Shown here one piece after another: positions 10,083 to 18,603 of a stretch of DNA of 64,000 nt. Each line of letters begins with the position of its first letter. Within the stretch, counting starts at the first letter, position 1. The notes beneath the pieces were generated by a model. That model was not told the origin of the DNA, ran no database searches, and saw nothing but the letters and a program-made list of their open reading frames with translations. The DNA is taken from positions 16,089-80,088 of the forward strand of contig NZ_LHVO01000030.1 of NCBI RefSeq assembly GCF_001269925.1, read 5' to 3'. The stretch is from Pseudomonas sp. MIACH (GTDB lineage: Bacteria > Pseudomonadota > Gammaproteobacteria > Pseudomonadales > Pseudomonadaceae). The translations under genes were made by a program, and so were the position numbers.

Positions 10083-11162
10083 ATGACAGCCATCCATATC
10101 AAGTTCCCCGCCCTGACCCTCAAGGCCGGCAAACGCGCCTTTACGCGCATTCGCGAGCAGGGCCTTAAACCTGCGGATGTCGGCATCCTCCCCGGTGCGG
10201 CCGGCGGCCCCAAGGCGCTGGGGATCCAGGGCCTGGACCTGGCGCTGTTCGGCGACTGGCTTCCGCGCGCGCCACGGGAACGTGCGCTGATCGGCGCATC
10301 GATCGGTTCCTGGCGGTTTGCCAGCGCCTGCCTGCCCGACCCGGTGCAAGGCCTGCTGGACCTCGGCCGGCTGTACAACGAACAACGCTTTGCCAAAGGC
10401 GTGACCATGGCCGAAGTCAGCCGCAGCTGCCAGCGCATGCTCGACGACCTGCTGGCTGGCCGCGATGCGCGCGTGCTGGACAACCCCGACTACCGGCTGA
10501 ACATCATGGTGGTCAAGAGCCACGGCCTGCTCGCCGATGACCATCGCGGGCGCCTGGGTTTGGGCCTGTCATCGGTGATTGCCGACAACCTGCGCGGGCG
10601 TGCGCGGCTGGCGCGGCATTTCGAGCGGCTGATCATCCACGATCCGCGCCAGGCACCGCCGGTGCACCCGCTGAAGGATTTCCCATCGCGCTTTCTTGAG
10701 TTGGACATGGGCAACCTGCGCCAGGCGCTGCTGGCGTCCGGTTCGATCCCCATGGTGATGCAAGGCGTGCGCGACCTGCCCGGCGCAGGCAGCGGCACCT
10801 ACCGCGACGGCGGCCTGCTGGACTATCACCTCGACCTGCCCTACCACGGCGACGACATCGTGCTGTACCCGCACTTCACCGACCGGGTCATCCCCGGCTG
10901 GTTCGACAAGGGCCTGCCATGGCGGCGCAGCAACCAGCAAGGCTTGCAGGATGTGTTGCTGCTGGCGCCGTCCAAGGACTACCTGGCCCGCCTGCCCCAC
11001 GGCAAACTGCCGGACCGCAGCGACTTCAAGCGCTTCATGGGCGACGACCCGAGTCGCAACAAGTACTGGCAAACCGCGATGAGCGAGAGCCGGCGGCTGG
11101 GGGATGAGTTTCTGCAACTGGCCGATAACGCCGGCCTGGGCGAGCGCTTGCAGGCGCTTTGA
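10083..11162 (+). CDS. Patatin-like phospholipase family protein
   Basis: A 359-residue cytoplasmic-looking protein with the patatin catalytic dyad: a glycine-rich oxyanion segment ([10 protein letters not shown], residues 38-47), nucleophile Ser73 in GASIG, and Asp242 in the DGG motif [10 protein letters not shown]. No signal peptide is seen. Family members hydrolyse acyl esters of lipids; the physiological substrate is unknown. The start at 10083 ([14 protein letters not shown]) is preferred over 10050, because the 11 extra residues would be encoded by the REP palindrome region. Confidence 0.82.
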   Translation: MTAIHIKFPALTLKAGKRAFTRIREQGLKPADVGILPGAAGGPKALGIQGLDLALFGDWLPRAPRERALIGASIGSWRFASACLPDPVQGLLDLGRLYNEQRFAKGVTMAEVSRSCQRMLDDLLAGRDARVLDNPDYRLNIMVVKSHGLLADDHRGRLGLGLSSVIADNLRGRARLARHFERLIIHDPRQAPPVHPLKDFPSRFLELDMGNLRQALLASGSIPMVMQGVRDLPGAGSGTYRDGGLLDYHLDLPYHGDDIVLYPHFTDRVIPGWFDKGLPWRRSNQQGLQDVLLLAPSKDYLARLPHGKLPDRSDFKRFMGDDPSRNKYWQTAMSESRRLGDEFLQLADNAGLGERLQAL

Positions 11163-11239
11163 CCGAGCGGTATGCGCGGTACCGGATCAAGCTGTTAAAC
11201 TCGCCGCCTGCCAGATACCTGACCGAGCTGAAAAATACT

Positions 11240-11596
11240 GTGGAAATCTTCAAAGAGTTTACCTTCGAGTCCGCCCACCGCCTGCCCCACGTACCGGAAG
11301 GCCACAAGTGCGGGCGCCTGCATGGGCATTCGTTCAAGGTGGCGATCCACCTGAGCGGCGACCTGGATCCGCATACCGGCTGGATTCGCGACTTCTCGGA
11401 GATCAAGGCGATTTTCAAGCCGCTCTACGAACGCCTCGACCACAACTACCTCAATGACATCCCAGGCCTGGAAAACCCCACCAGCGAAGTGCTGGCCAAG
11501 TGGATCTGGAATGAACTCAAACCGCTGTTGCCGGAGCTCAGTGCGATTCGCATCCATGAGACCTGCACCAGCGGCTGTATCTATCGCGGCGAGTAA
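11240..11596 (+). CDS. queD: 6-carboxytetrahydropterin synthase QueD
   Basis: A 118-residue protein of the PTPS/QueD family. Zinc ligands are His13, His28 and His30 (ESAHRLP, RLHGHSF), catalytic Cys24 is in KCGRLHGH, and the C-terminal [11 protein letters not shown] supplies the conserved Glu. It converts 7,8-dihydroneopterin triphosphate to 6-carboxytetrahydropterin in queuosine (tRNA) synthesis. The start is a GTG at 11240; translation upstream of it (back to 11159) shows no family similarity. A strong terminator follows. Confidence 0.9.
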   Translation: MEIFKEFTFESAHRLPHVPEGHKCGRLHGHSFKVAIHLSGDLDPHTGWIRDFSEIKAIFKPLYERLDHNYLNDIPGLENPTSEVLAKWIWNELKPLLPELSAIRIHETCTSGCIYRGE

Positions 11597-11608
11597 GCCG
11601 GCGATGTG

Positions 11609-11636
11609 AAAAAACCACCCTTGCGGTGGTTTTTTT
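11609..11636 (+). terminator. Rho-independent terminator after queD
   Basis: AAAAAACCACC pairs with GGTGGTTTTTT around a short loop, with the run of T giving the terminator tail. The symmetry would let it work in both directions. Confidence 0.88.
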
Positions 11637-11748
11637 GTGCCCTGCGTTGTTGCAACCCTTGGTCTTACGCTGAGCCTCGGGGCGAGGCGGTTGTGTGGCA
11701 CGAGGCTCGCTGACAACGCTGTTCGACGGGTCCAATTTGTACCACCGC

Positions 11749-11765
11749 TGCACCGCTTTCGTGCC
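11749..11765. promoter_or_regulatory. Candidate NtrC-type enhancer site upstream of codBA
   Basis: TGCACC-N5-CGTGCC matches the NtrC dyad TGCACC-N5-GGTGCA in 10 of 12 dyad bases. Its centre is about 80 bases before the -24 element at 11837, the usual spacing for NtrC acting on a sigma-54 promoter. Confidence 0.5.
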
Positions 11766-11836
11766 CGACGGGGCACAGCGAACACCCTCGCCTGCGTTTA
11801 CCCTCTAATAGCGTGCGCCCGTCACTGCTGCAGATT

Positions 11837-11852
11837 TGGCACGCACGGTGCA
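11837..11852 (+). promoter_or_regulatory. Sigma-54 (RpoN) promoter of codBA
   Basis: TGGCACG-N4-GTGCA matches TGGCACG-N4-TTGCA at all but one specified base, with the invariant GG and GC doublets correctly spaced. It is 35 bases before the codB ATG. A weaker look-alike (TGGCACG-N4-TCGCT) is at 11696-11711. Nitrogen control of cytosine use fits sigma-54. Confidence 0.7.
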
Positions 11853-11886
11853 ACGAGGCTGCGTCACTCATTCAGGGAGCACGCAC

Positions 11887-13155
11887 ATGACGCCGCCAGA
11901 ATCAGGCAACGACTACCCCCTAAGCGAAGTCCCCATGCACGCGCGCAAAGGCCTGGCGTCAACCGCCATGGTGCTGCTGGGCTTCACCTTTTTTACCGCG
12001 ACCATGTTTGCCGGCGGCAAGCTGGGGGTGGCGTTCAGCTTCACCGACATGCTCGGCGTGGTGGCCTTGGGTAACCTGCTGTTGGGTATCTACGCCGCAG
12101 GCCTGGGTTACATCGCGTTCAAGAGCGGGTTGAACTCGGTGTTGATGGGCCGCTTCTGCTTTGGCGAGGTGGGCAGCAAGCTCAGTGACTTGATCCTCGG
12201 TTTCACCCAGATCGGCTGGTACGCCTGGGGCACCGCCACGGCCGCCGTGGTGCTCGGCAAGTATTTCGAGCTGAGCCAGGGCAGCGTGCTGGGGTTGATG
12301 GTGCTGTTCGGCCTGGTGTTTTGCGCCACGGCCTACGTGGGCTATCGCGGGCTGGAGATTCTTTCCTACATCGCGGTGCCGGCGATGGGGCTGTTGCTGT
12401 TTCTGTCGATGTGGGTCGCCACGGTGAAAGTCGGCGGGCTGGAGGGGCTGCTGGCGGTGGTGCCGACCGGCGAGCTGGATGTGTCCACCGCGATCACCCT
12501 GGTATTCGGCACGTTTGTCAGCGGCGCCACCCAGGCCACCAACTGGACGCGGTTTTCCCGCTCGGCCAGGGTCGCGGTGCTGGCCAGCCTGATCGGGTTC
12601 TTTATCGGCAATGGTTTGATGGTGCTGATCGGGGCTTACGGCGCCATCGTCTACCAGCAGCCGGACGTGGTGGAAGTATTGCTGCTGCAAGGCTTTGCCA
12701 TGGCGGCGATGGCCATGCTGCTGCTCAATATCTGGAGCACCCAGGACAACACCATCTACAACTTCGCCGTGGCCGGCTGCAACCTGATGCGCACCCAACG
12801 CCGCAAGACCGTGACCCTCGCCGGCGCCTTGATCGGCACGCTGCTGGCGCTGCTCGGCATGTACGACATGCTGGTGCCCTACCTGATCCTGTTGGGCACG
12901 GTGATTCCGCCGATTGGTGGGGTGATCATGGCGGATTTCTTCTACCGTTATCGCGGCCAATACCCACGCCTGGCGCAGGCGCGCCTGCCCGCGTTCAACT
13001 GGCCTGGGCTGGCGGCCTATGCCGTGGGCACCGTGCTGGCATTCCACTCGCCGTGGGTCGCACCGTTGGTGGGCATCGCCGCTGCGTCGCTGAGCTACAT
13101 CGCGATCAGCGCCGTACTGCGTATGCGTGCGCCCCTGGCTGACGCCCAGGCATAA
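11887..13155 (+). CDS. codB: Cytosine permease CodB
   Basis: A 422-residue NCS1-family transporter, close to the 419 residues of E. coli CodB, with about 12 hydrophobic segments. Family landmarks include STAMVLLGFTFFTATMFAGG at the first helix, TQIGWYAWGTATAAVVLG, and NWTRFSRSARVAVLAS. It imports cytosine across the inner membrane for the deaminase encoded next. The start at 11887 has GGGAG nine bases upstream; the longer frame from 11836 would begin inside the sigma-54 promoter and is rejected. codB and codA are 114 bases apart and probably co-transcribed. Confidence 0.92.
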   Translation: MTPPESGNDYPLSEVPMHARKGLASTAMVLLGFTFFTATMFAGGKLGVAFSFTDMLGVVALGNLLLGIYAAGLGYIAFKSGLNSVLMGRFCFGEVGSKLSDLILGFTQIGWYAWGTATAAVVLGKYFELSQGSVLGLMVLFGLVFCATAYVGYRGLEILSYIAVPAMGLLLFLSMWVATVKVGGLEGLLAVVPTGELDVSTAITLVFGTFVSGATQATNWTRFSRSARVAVLASLIGFFIGNGLMVLIGAYGAIVYQQPDVVEVLLLQGFAMAAMAMLLLNIWSTQDNTIYNFAVAGCNLMRTQRRKTVTLAGALIGTLLALLGMYDMLVPYLILLGTVIPPIGGVIMADFFYRYRGQYPRLAQARLPAFNWPGLAAYAVGTVLAFHSPWVAPLVGIAAASLSYIAISAVLRMRAPLADAQA

Positions 13156-13269
13156 GCCTGGACGCCTGGTTTCACGAGAATGGTACCCTGATGAGCGCTG
13201 GACATCGGCATTGCCCCGATGATCCGGCGGCTGTCTGCCTGATTGTTTTTAGCCAAGAGGAACTTGCCC

Positions 13270-14505
13270 ATGCACATCATCAACGCCCGCCTGCGCAACC
13301 GTGAAGGCCTGCATGATCTGCACCTGGAACACGGCCGGATCGCCAGCATCACCCCACAAACAACAGCACCGTTGATGGCGGCCGATGACCTGGATGCGGC
13401 CGGCAACCTGGTGATACCGCCCTTCGTCGAACCGCATATTCACCTTGATGCCACCCTCACCGCCGGCGAACCGCGCTGGAACATGAGCGGCACCCTGTTC
13501 GAAGGCATCGAGTGCTGGGGCGAACGCAAGGCCACCATCACCGAGGAAGACACCAGGACCCGCGCCAAAAAAACCATCCAGGCCCTCGCCGCCCACGGCA
13601 TCCAGCATGTACGCACTCATGTCGATGTCACCGACCCCGACCTCACGGCGCTCAAGGCCATGCTGCAAGTGCGCGAAGAAAGCACGCACCTGATCGACCT
13701 GCAAATCGTCGCCTTTCCCCAGGAAGGCATCGAGTCGTACCGCAACGGCCGCGAGCTGATGGAAGAAGCCATTCGCCTGGGCGCCGATGTGATCGGCGGC
13801 ATTCCCCACTTTGAATACACCCGCGACCAAGGCGTGAGCTCAGTCAAGTTCCTGATGGACCTGGCCGAACGCACCGACTGCCTGGTGGATGTGCACTGCG
13901 ACGAAACCGACGACCCGCATTCACGCTTCCTCGAAGTACTCGCCGAAGAAGCCCGCAGCCGCGACATGGGCGCCCGCGTCACCGCCAGCCACACCACGGC
14001 AATGGGCTCCTACGACAATGCCTACTGCGCCAAACTCTTCCGCCTGCTGGGGCACTCCGGGATCAGCTTCGTCTCCTGCCCAACCGAAAGCATCCACCTG
14101 CAAGGCCGCTTCGACAGCTTCCCGAAACGCCGCGGCGTCACCCGGGTCAACGAACTGCTCGAAGCCGGTATGAACGTGTGCTTCGGCCAGGATTCCATCG
14201 TCGATCCCTGGTACCCGCTGGGCAACGGCAACATCCTGCGCGTGCTGGAGGCCGGTTTGCACATCTGCCATATGCTCGGCTATCGCAACCTGCAAAGCGC
14301 CCTCGACCTGGTGACCGACAACAGCGCCAAGGCCATGGCCCTGGGTGACCGTTACGGCCTGGAAGCCGGGCGCCCGGCCAACCTGTTGATCCTCTCGGCA
14401 GACAGCGACTACGAGGTGATTCGCAGCCAAGGGTTGCCGCTGTACTCGATTCGCCATGGCAAGGTGTTGATGAAGCGCCAGCCGGCGCAGGTGGAGTTTA
14501 TGTAA
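13270..14505 (+). CDS. codA: Cytosine deaminase CodA
   Basis: A 411-residue amidohydrolase-fold enzyme. Metal ligands His57 and His59 are in EPHIHLD, further ligands are in VDVHCDETDD and ASHTTAMGSYDN, and the catalytic Asp is in CFGQDSIVDPW. It deaminates cytosine to uracil plus ammonia in the cytoplasm, feeding pyrimidine salvage and nitrogen supply. The start at 13270 has AAGAGG nine bases before it. Together with codB and the upstream RpoN/NtrC signals it forms a nitrogen-scavenging unit. Confidence 0.93.
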   Translation: MHIINARLRNREGLHDLHLEHGRIASITPQTTAPLMAADDLDAAGNLVIPPFVEPHIHLDATLTAGEPRWNMSGTLFEGIECWGERKATITEEDTRTRAKKTIQALAAHGIQHVRTHVDVTDPDLTALKAMLQVREESTHLIDLQIVAFPQEGIESYRNGRELMEEAIRLGADVIGGIPHFEYTRDQGVSSVKFLMDLAERTDCLVDVHCDETDDPHSRFLEVLAEEARSRDMGARVTASHTTAMGSYDNAYCAKLFRLLGHSGISFVSCPTESIHLQGRFDSFPKRRGVTRVNELLEAGMNVCFGQDSIVDPWYPLGNGNILRVLEAGLHICHMLGYRNLQSALDLVTDNSAKAMALGDRYGLEAGRPANLLILSADSDYEVIRSQGLPLYSIRHGKVLMKRQPAQVEFM

Positions 14506-14517
14506 GAAGGAATGTGA

Positions 14518-14550
14518 AACGGCTGACACCCACTCAGGACATCAGCCGTT
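14518..14550. terminator. Hairpin between convergent codA and the DapF-like gene
   Basis: AACGGCTGA (14518-14526) and TCAGCCGTT (14542-14550) form a perfect 9-base stem. The right arm includes the last codons and stop of the DapF-like gene. It probably ends transcription from codA, and perhaps from both sides, though the T tract is poor. Confidence 0.5.
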
Positions 14551-15546
14551 CAAAAGACCCCATGCCTGAGGCCGGGCGGTCCCAAACAGGCTGACGCCCA
14601 GCAGTGTATCGGCCTGAGTATGCAAGCGAACCGGCGCAGTGCCACCCGGCATCACCACCGCAATGTCATCGCCCTCAACCCAACCGGCTCGCCACGCCGC
14701 ACACGCCACGGCACTGGCGCTGGTCCCGGAGGACGCCGTGGGGCCCTCTCCCCGTTCGAACACACGGGCAACAACCCGATTGCGCGATTGCCTGGCGACC
14801 CATTGCAAATTGACCCCGGTCGGACATGGCTCGCCGCGTCCTGCCGGGGGCGCGAAGGCTATCGCCTGTAACGGTTCGAACAGCGCAGGTTGCTGCATCT
14901 GCAACGTGTCCGGCAAGGCTGCCACCTGTTCGACCAAGGTCACACAGTGAGGGTTGCCCACCCGCACAAACTGACTGTGCCCCCACTGCGGGTTAATCGC
15001 CGCCAACGCCTTCACATGGCTCAGTTCAATGCCGTCCAGGGACACCGGCTCCACTCCCTGCGCCCCCACGGCCGACGGCCCGAATCCGGGCATCCCCAAG
15101 GCCAGCCAGAATCCAGAGATGTGCTCATGAATGGCGGGCTCGATCCGAGTCGCCATCGGCGATACCGCGCCAGGCTTGTCATGGTGCACGCGCAACTCAC
15201 AGGCCCCGGCCATCAAGCCCTGATCAGTAAGCGCCTGGGCGAAGATCGTCAACCCATTGCCACTGCGCTCAGCCAGCGAGCCGTCGGTGTTCACGATCAG
15301 CAGGTCAAACGGCGGCTCGGCCTGGAACGGGCCAACCAGCAAGCCATCACAGCGGTGGGCCTTGCCATCGACCGGGCGCGGCGTTGATCCCCAAGCGCAT
15401 TCGGAGCTTATGGCCGAGGCCGTCCAAACTTCCCGAGTCGCCGCGGCCTGCGCCGCGCCATGAGGCACCTCGATACCCTGTCCTCGTAAAAAAGCCGGGG
15501 TGACCACCCCGTAAATATTGCCCCGTGCGTCATAGAACAGGGTCAT
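14542..15546 (-). CDS. Diaminopimelate-epimerase-fold protein lacking both catalytic cysteines
   Basis: A 334-residue protein with the double DapF fold signature. NTDGSLAERSGNG (residues 87-98) corresponds to the first DapF active-site loop and RGEGPTASSGTSASA (265-279) to the second. In true DapF these read MCGNG and GETxACGTG. Here both catalytic cysteines are serines (Ser95 and Ser273), and the Glu of the GET motif is Pro. It also has NPH in RVGNPHCVTL, as in the family. It is therefore unlikely to be an amino-acid racemase of the usual two-base cysteine kind; it may be an isomerase of the PhzF/PrpF type or a binding protein. It is longer than DapF (about 275). Convergent with codA; no operon partner. 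Confidence 0.7.
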   Translation of the reverse strand: MTLFYDARGNIYGVVTPAFLRGQGIEVPHGAAQAAATREVWTASAISSECAWGSTPRPVDGKAHRCDGLLVGPFQAEPPFDLLIVNTDGSLAERSGNGLTIFAQALTDQGLMAGACELRVHHDKPGAVSPMATRIEPAIHEHISGFWLALGMPGFGPSAVGAQGVEPVSLDGIELSHVKALAAINPQWGHSQFVRVGNPHCVTLVEQVAALPDTLQMQQPALFEPLQAIAFAPPAGRGEPCPTGVNLQWVARQSRNRVVARVFERGEGPTASSGTSASAVACAAWRAGWVEGDDIAVVMPGGTAPVRLHTQADTLLGVSLFGTARPQAWGLLNG

Positions 15547-15888
15547 GGCGCCGCCCGCCTTGCAATCTTCATCGGCTCGTCCCCGCAGTTGCCTACCTGA
15601 TGGACCCGCAGCGTATTACACAACGCAAGGTTTGTGGGAAGCGGCCTGGAAGGTGGTAATCCACCGCGAGAATCCGGGGTTCACCAGTTCTCACGGGGTT
15701 TACGCACCTTCCAGAACGCCTTGTGCAACGACGATCTGTGGGTGGTTACCAGCGTTCATAGCGTTCCAGGCTCGCGAAAATAAACTCATCCCTGCCTATC
15801 TCGGGGAACCTGGCTCGCCCGCCAAGGCCTGATGTGCAAGGATGTCGGGCCGGACATCGTGCGTTGAACGCAAAACCAAGGATTTTTC
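15547..15888. other. 342-base intergenic region without a convincing gene
   Basis: The only frame of note (15545-15832, plus) lacks a ribosome site and protein-like composition. On the minus strand a short frame (MNAGNHPQIVVAQGVLEGA, stop near 15704) looks like the start of a lost gene but is too short to name. Promoters of the two flanking divergent genes must be here; I see no clear operator. Confidence 0.5.
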
Positions 15889-17040
15889 ATGACTGCCATC
15901 CCCACCCCAGCCCCCGTCATTCCCGGGCGACTGGAGCAAATGTCGACCCGGATCGCATTTTTCATCGCTGGCTTCGGCATTGCTGCCTGGGCGCCGTTGG
16001 TGCCGTACGCCAAAGCGCGCGCAGAACTGAGTGAGGGCACCCTGGGTCTGTTGCTGTTGTGCCTGGGGGTGGGGTCTATCATCGCCATGCCGGCAGCGGG
16101 TGCGCTGGCGTCTCGCTTTGGTTGCCGCCGGGTGCTGACCGCCGGCACGATCATGATCTGCCTGGCCTTGCCGATGCTGGCCACGGTCAGCTCGATTCCG
16201 TTGCTGATCGCCGGCTTGTTCCTGTTTGGCGCGGGCCTTGGCACGGTGGACTCCACCGTGAACCTGCAAGCGGTGATTGTTGAGCGCGCCAGTGGCAAGA
16301 CCATGATGTCGGGCTTTCATGGTTTGTTCAGCCTGGGAGGAATCGTCGGCGCCGCAGGGGTTGCCGGGCTGTTGGGCTTGGGTCTGTCGCCGCTGCAAGC
16401 GACCCTGGTGGTGATCGTCATCATGGCGGTGGCGCTGCTCAAGGCCGGGCCACATTTATTGCCCTACGGCAGTGAAAGTTCGGGCCCGGCCTTTGCGATC
16501 CCCCACGGCGTCGTGCTGTTTATCGGCTGCCTGTGCTTCATCGTGTTTTTGGCAGAAGGCGCCGTGCTGGACTGGAGCGCCGTGTTCCTCAGTGCCGAAC
16601 GCGGTCTGGACGAAGCCTACGCCGGCCTGGGTTATGCAGCCTTCGCCCTGACGATGACCGCCGGACGCCTGACCGGCGATGCCATCGTGCGGCGCCTGGG
16701 CGCGACCCGCGTGATTGTGATCGGTGGTGCGCTGGCCACTGCCGGCATGTTGCTGGCAACGTTGTTGCCGACCTGGGAAACCGCGTTGCTGGGGTACGCG
16801 TTGGTCGGCGCCGGTTGTTCGAATATCGTGCCGGTGCTGTACACCGCCGTTGGCAAGCAAACGGTGATGCCGGAACATATCGCCGTGCCCGCCATCACGA
16901 CCTTGGGATATGCCGGGATTCTTGCCGGCCCTGCGATGATCGGTTTTATTGCCCATGGCAGCAGCCTGAGCAGCGCCTTTGTGCTGATCGCAGTGTTGCT
17001 CGCAGGCGTGTCGCTGAGCGGAAAAATCCTCAAGGTATGA
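15889..17040 (+). CDS. MFS transporter (YbjJ-like)
   Basis: A 383-residue polytopic inner-membrane protein with about 12 helices. The major-facilitator loop between helices 2 and 3 appears as GALASRFGCRRVL, and a related loop as RLTGDAIVRRLGATRV in the second half. The short length and the start RIAFFIAGFGIAAWAPLVPY resemble the E. coli YbjJ branch, whose substrate is not established. The start at 15889 follows an AAGGA about 7 bases upstream. It runs convergently into the hrp-box gene with only 9 bases between them. Confidence 0.85.
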   Translation: MTAIPTPAPVIPGRLEQMSTRIAFFIAGFGIAAWAPLVPYAKARAELSEGTLGLLLLCLGVGSIIAMPAAGALASRFGCRRVLTAGTIMICLALPMLATVSSIPLLIAGLFLFGAGLGTVDSTVNLQAVIVERASGKTMMSGFHGLFSLGGIVGAAGVAGLLGLGLSPLQATLVVIVIMAVALLKAGPHLLPYGSESSGPAFAIPHGVVLFIGCLCFIVFLAEGAVLDWSAVFLSAERGLDEAYAGLGYAAFALTMTAGRLTGDAIVRRLGATRVIVIGGALATAGMLLATLLPTWETALLGYALVGAGCSNIVPVLYTAVGKQTVMPEHIAVPAITTLGYAGILAGPAMIGFIAHGSSLSSAFVLIAVLLAGVSLSGKILKV

Positions 17041-17049
17041 ATCCGGGTA

Positions 17050-17967
17050 TCAGCGCGATTTGCGCGCCAATTCCTCTTCCTGCCAACGTTCAAGGCTTTG
17101 TTTGCTGAGCCATCCCTCCTTTTGAGGCGGACCAAACAGTCGCGCGCCGTTCGCACGTATCAGTGAAGGCAGCAAACCCAGCCGCCCAAGAATGTTCTTG
17201 GCCGTGAAGACCCAGAGCTTGCTGTACTTGGGCCGCTGCATGCCATTGGAACGATCCAGCACGGGCGTACCCTGTGGATCAAACGCATACGGATCCGTCA
17301 TGATGGCCTCGAGCGCGGCGATTTCAACGTACTGGTACTGTTCAAAGAGAAATGTCCGGTCCTGCGACTTGTCTCTCAACTGTTCGAACTGGCCCTGCAG
17401 GGCCTTCACCACATGGGCATTACCCTGGGCATGGAACGGGTCCTCGCTGAACACGCTCGGCGAGCTGTTCCCCTGCATCGTTAGGGCGGCCGCCCTGAGA
17501 CTGTCACGTGTGATATCGCCGTCGCGGCTCAAAATCGCATCACTCAATCGCGGACGCTTGAGAATTTCGCCGACCACCTGAATCGTTCGGTCCAACTCCT
17601 CGCTTTTGCCCAAACCCTCAACGGCAGCACGCTGCAATGACAACCACGTCAAACGCCCCTCGCTCAGGAAGGGGTGCAGCCTGCCAAAGTCTTTTTCCAG
17701 GGCCTGCGCCAACTGGCTGTCGCTGGACGATACGCCGGGTTGGCAAACGCTCACACGCGTAACAGGCCGATTCTGCAGCACTCGCTGGCGCAGTACCGAC
17801 GATGTTCGGCGCGGCGGCAAGGACACCCGCGACACCCCGTCGGCGCGTGCAGAACGAGCCTCATCCGAGGTTTCAGAGAGAATGAGCGGCGCTGGCGCGG
17901 TAGGCTGTAAAACCGGCACGTCCAGTGCCAAGGGCCGACCATGAAGTAGTACACCCTCGGTTGACAT
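17050..17967 (-). CDS. HrpL-regulated, HrpK-like candidate type III secretion substrate A
   Basis: A 305-residue hydrophilic protein starting MSTEGVLLHGRPLALDV. The N-terminal 80 residues are Ser/Pro/Arg-rich and apparently disordered, as in secreted effectors. From about residue 85 it is helical and has a DGDITRDSLRAAAL module that resembles an EF-hand-like loop followed by a helix, the style of module seen in HrpK-type proteins. No enzymatic motif is recognised. The start at 17967 has a strong GGAGG ribosome site, and an hrp box lies 95 bases upstream, so HrpL control is likely. It is third in a run of three separately promoted genes. The HrpK relation is pattern-based and unverified. Confidence 0.6.
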   Translation of the reverse strand: MSTEGVLLHGRPLALDVPVLQPTAPAPLILSETSDEARSARADGVSRVSLPPRRTSSVLRQRVLQNRPVTRVSVCQPGVSSSDSQLAQALEKDFGRLHPFLSEGRLTWLSLQRAAVEGLGKSEELDRTIQVVGEILKRPRLSDAILSRDGDITRDSLRAAALTMQGNSSPSVFSEDPFHAQGNAHVVKALQGQFEQLRDKSQDRTFLFEQYQYVEIAALEAIMTDPYAFDPQGTPVLDRSNGMQRPKYSKLWVFTAKNILGRLGLLPSLIRANGARLFGPPQKEGWLSKQSLERWQEEELARKSR

Positions 17968-18061
17968 GGGTTTCCTCCAACTCTTTTCCGATCCATACCT
18001 GCCCGGTGATTGCCCCGTGGCGGGTGAAATCATCGAATGGATTCCACAGGCAGGCACCTCC

Positions 18062-18089
18062 TGTGTGGTTGGGCAGGCACGACAGTTCC
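18062..18089 (-). promoter_or_regulatory. hrp box (HrpL promoter) of candidate substrate A
   Basis: On the minus strand GGAACT (18084-18089), 15 bases, then CCACACA (18062-18068). This matches GGAACC-N15/16-CCACNNA with one mismatch. It is 95 bases upstream of the ATG at 17967. Confidence 0.8.
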
Positions 18090-18155
18090 GGATAATCGAC
18101 GAATACCCATGACCGTATGTAAAAAAGCGACCAGCAGGTCTGGTGAGCCGCGCCC

Positions 18156-18461
18156 TTACCGACGCCACCAAGTCATCAGGCTGTTGATCAGACTGGAGTG
18201 CTTAAGAGGTCTGGCGTCGTCACTTGCCACCTGTCCGGTCGCAAGCATGCCGCGGAAAAAGTCTTCCTCGACCGGCGCCTGGAATTTGCGCTGGCCGGCG
18301 AAGGTCCTCATGCGCCTGGCTTCAACAGCATGCACATCCGACGGGGCCAGGAGCTCTTGCGCCACGATGTCGCCCCTGGATACAGTCGGATCGCCATCAT
18401 GGGTTTTACGAAAGAGCTCATGGCCGCTGGGCCGGCATGGGTGAAACGCGGTTGATGTCAT
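18156..18461 (-). CDS. Small HrpL-regulated protein with EF-hand-like segment
   Basis: A 101-residue hydrophilic protein (MTSTAFHPCRPSGHELFRKT...) ending LINSLMTWWRR. It is preceded by GGAGGG eight bases before the ATG at 18461 and by its own hrp box at 18535-18562. DGDPTVSRGDIVAQELL resembles the DGD...L module of the neighbouring 305-residue protein. It may be a small secreted substrate, a chaperone or partner, or a decayed copy of the larger genes. It is basic and not leucine-rich like classical type III chaperones. Function unknown. Confidence 0.6.
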   Translation of the reverse strand: MTSTAFHPCRPSGHELFRKTHDGDPTVSRGDIVAQELLAPSDVHAVEARRMRTFAGQRKFQAPVEEDFFRGMLATGQVASDDARPLKHSSLINSLMTWWRR

Positions 18462-18534
18462 GTGCAGGCCCTCCACGCGGAATCTGAAAAACGATCGATT
18501 TGATCAAGTCCGGTTCATATGAACTATGTGGTCA

Positions 18535-18562
18535 ATCGGCGTAAACAGTTCCTGACACAGTT
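18535..18562 (-). promoter_or_regulatory. hrp box (HrpL promoter) of the small gene
   Basis: On the minus strand GGAACT (18557-18562), 15 bases, then CCACATA (18535-18541); one mismatch to GGAACC-N15-CCACNNA. It is 74 bases upstream of the ATG at 18461. Confidence 0.8.
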
Positions 18563-18603
18563 AAGCCAAGCGCCATCATTTGATGACGGCGCATGGACTT
18601 CGA

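Noticed and set aside
15545..15832. 95-residue plus-strand frame between the DapF-like and MFS genes
   Set aside because: No ribosome site, begins antisense within the DapF-like start, and the residue pattern is not protein-like.
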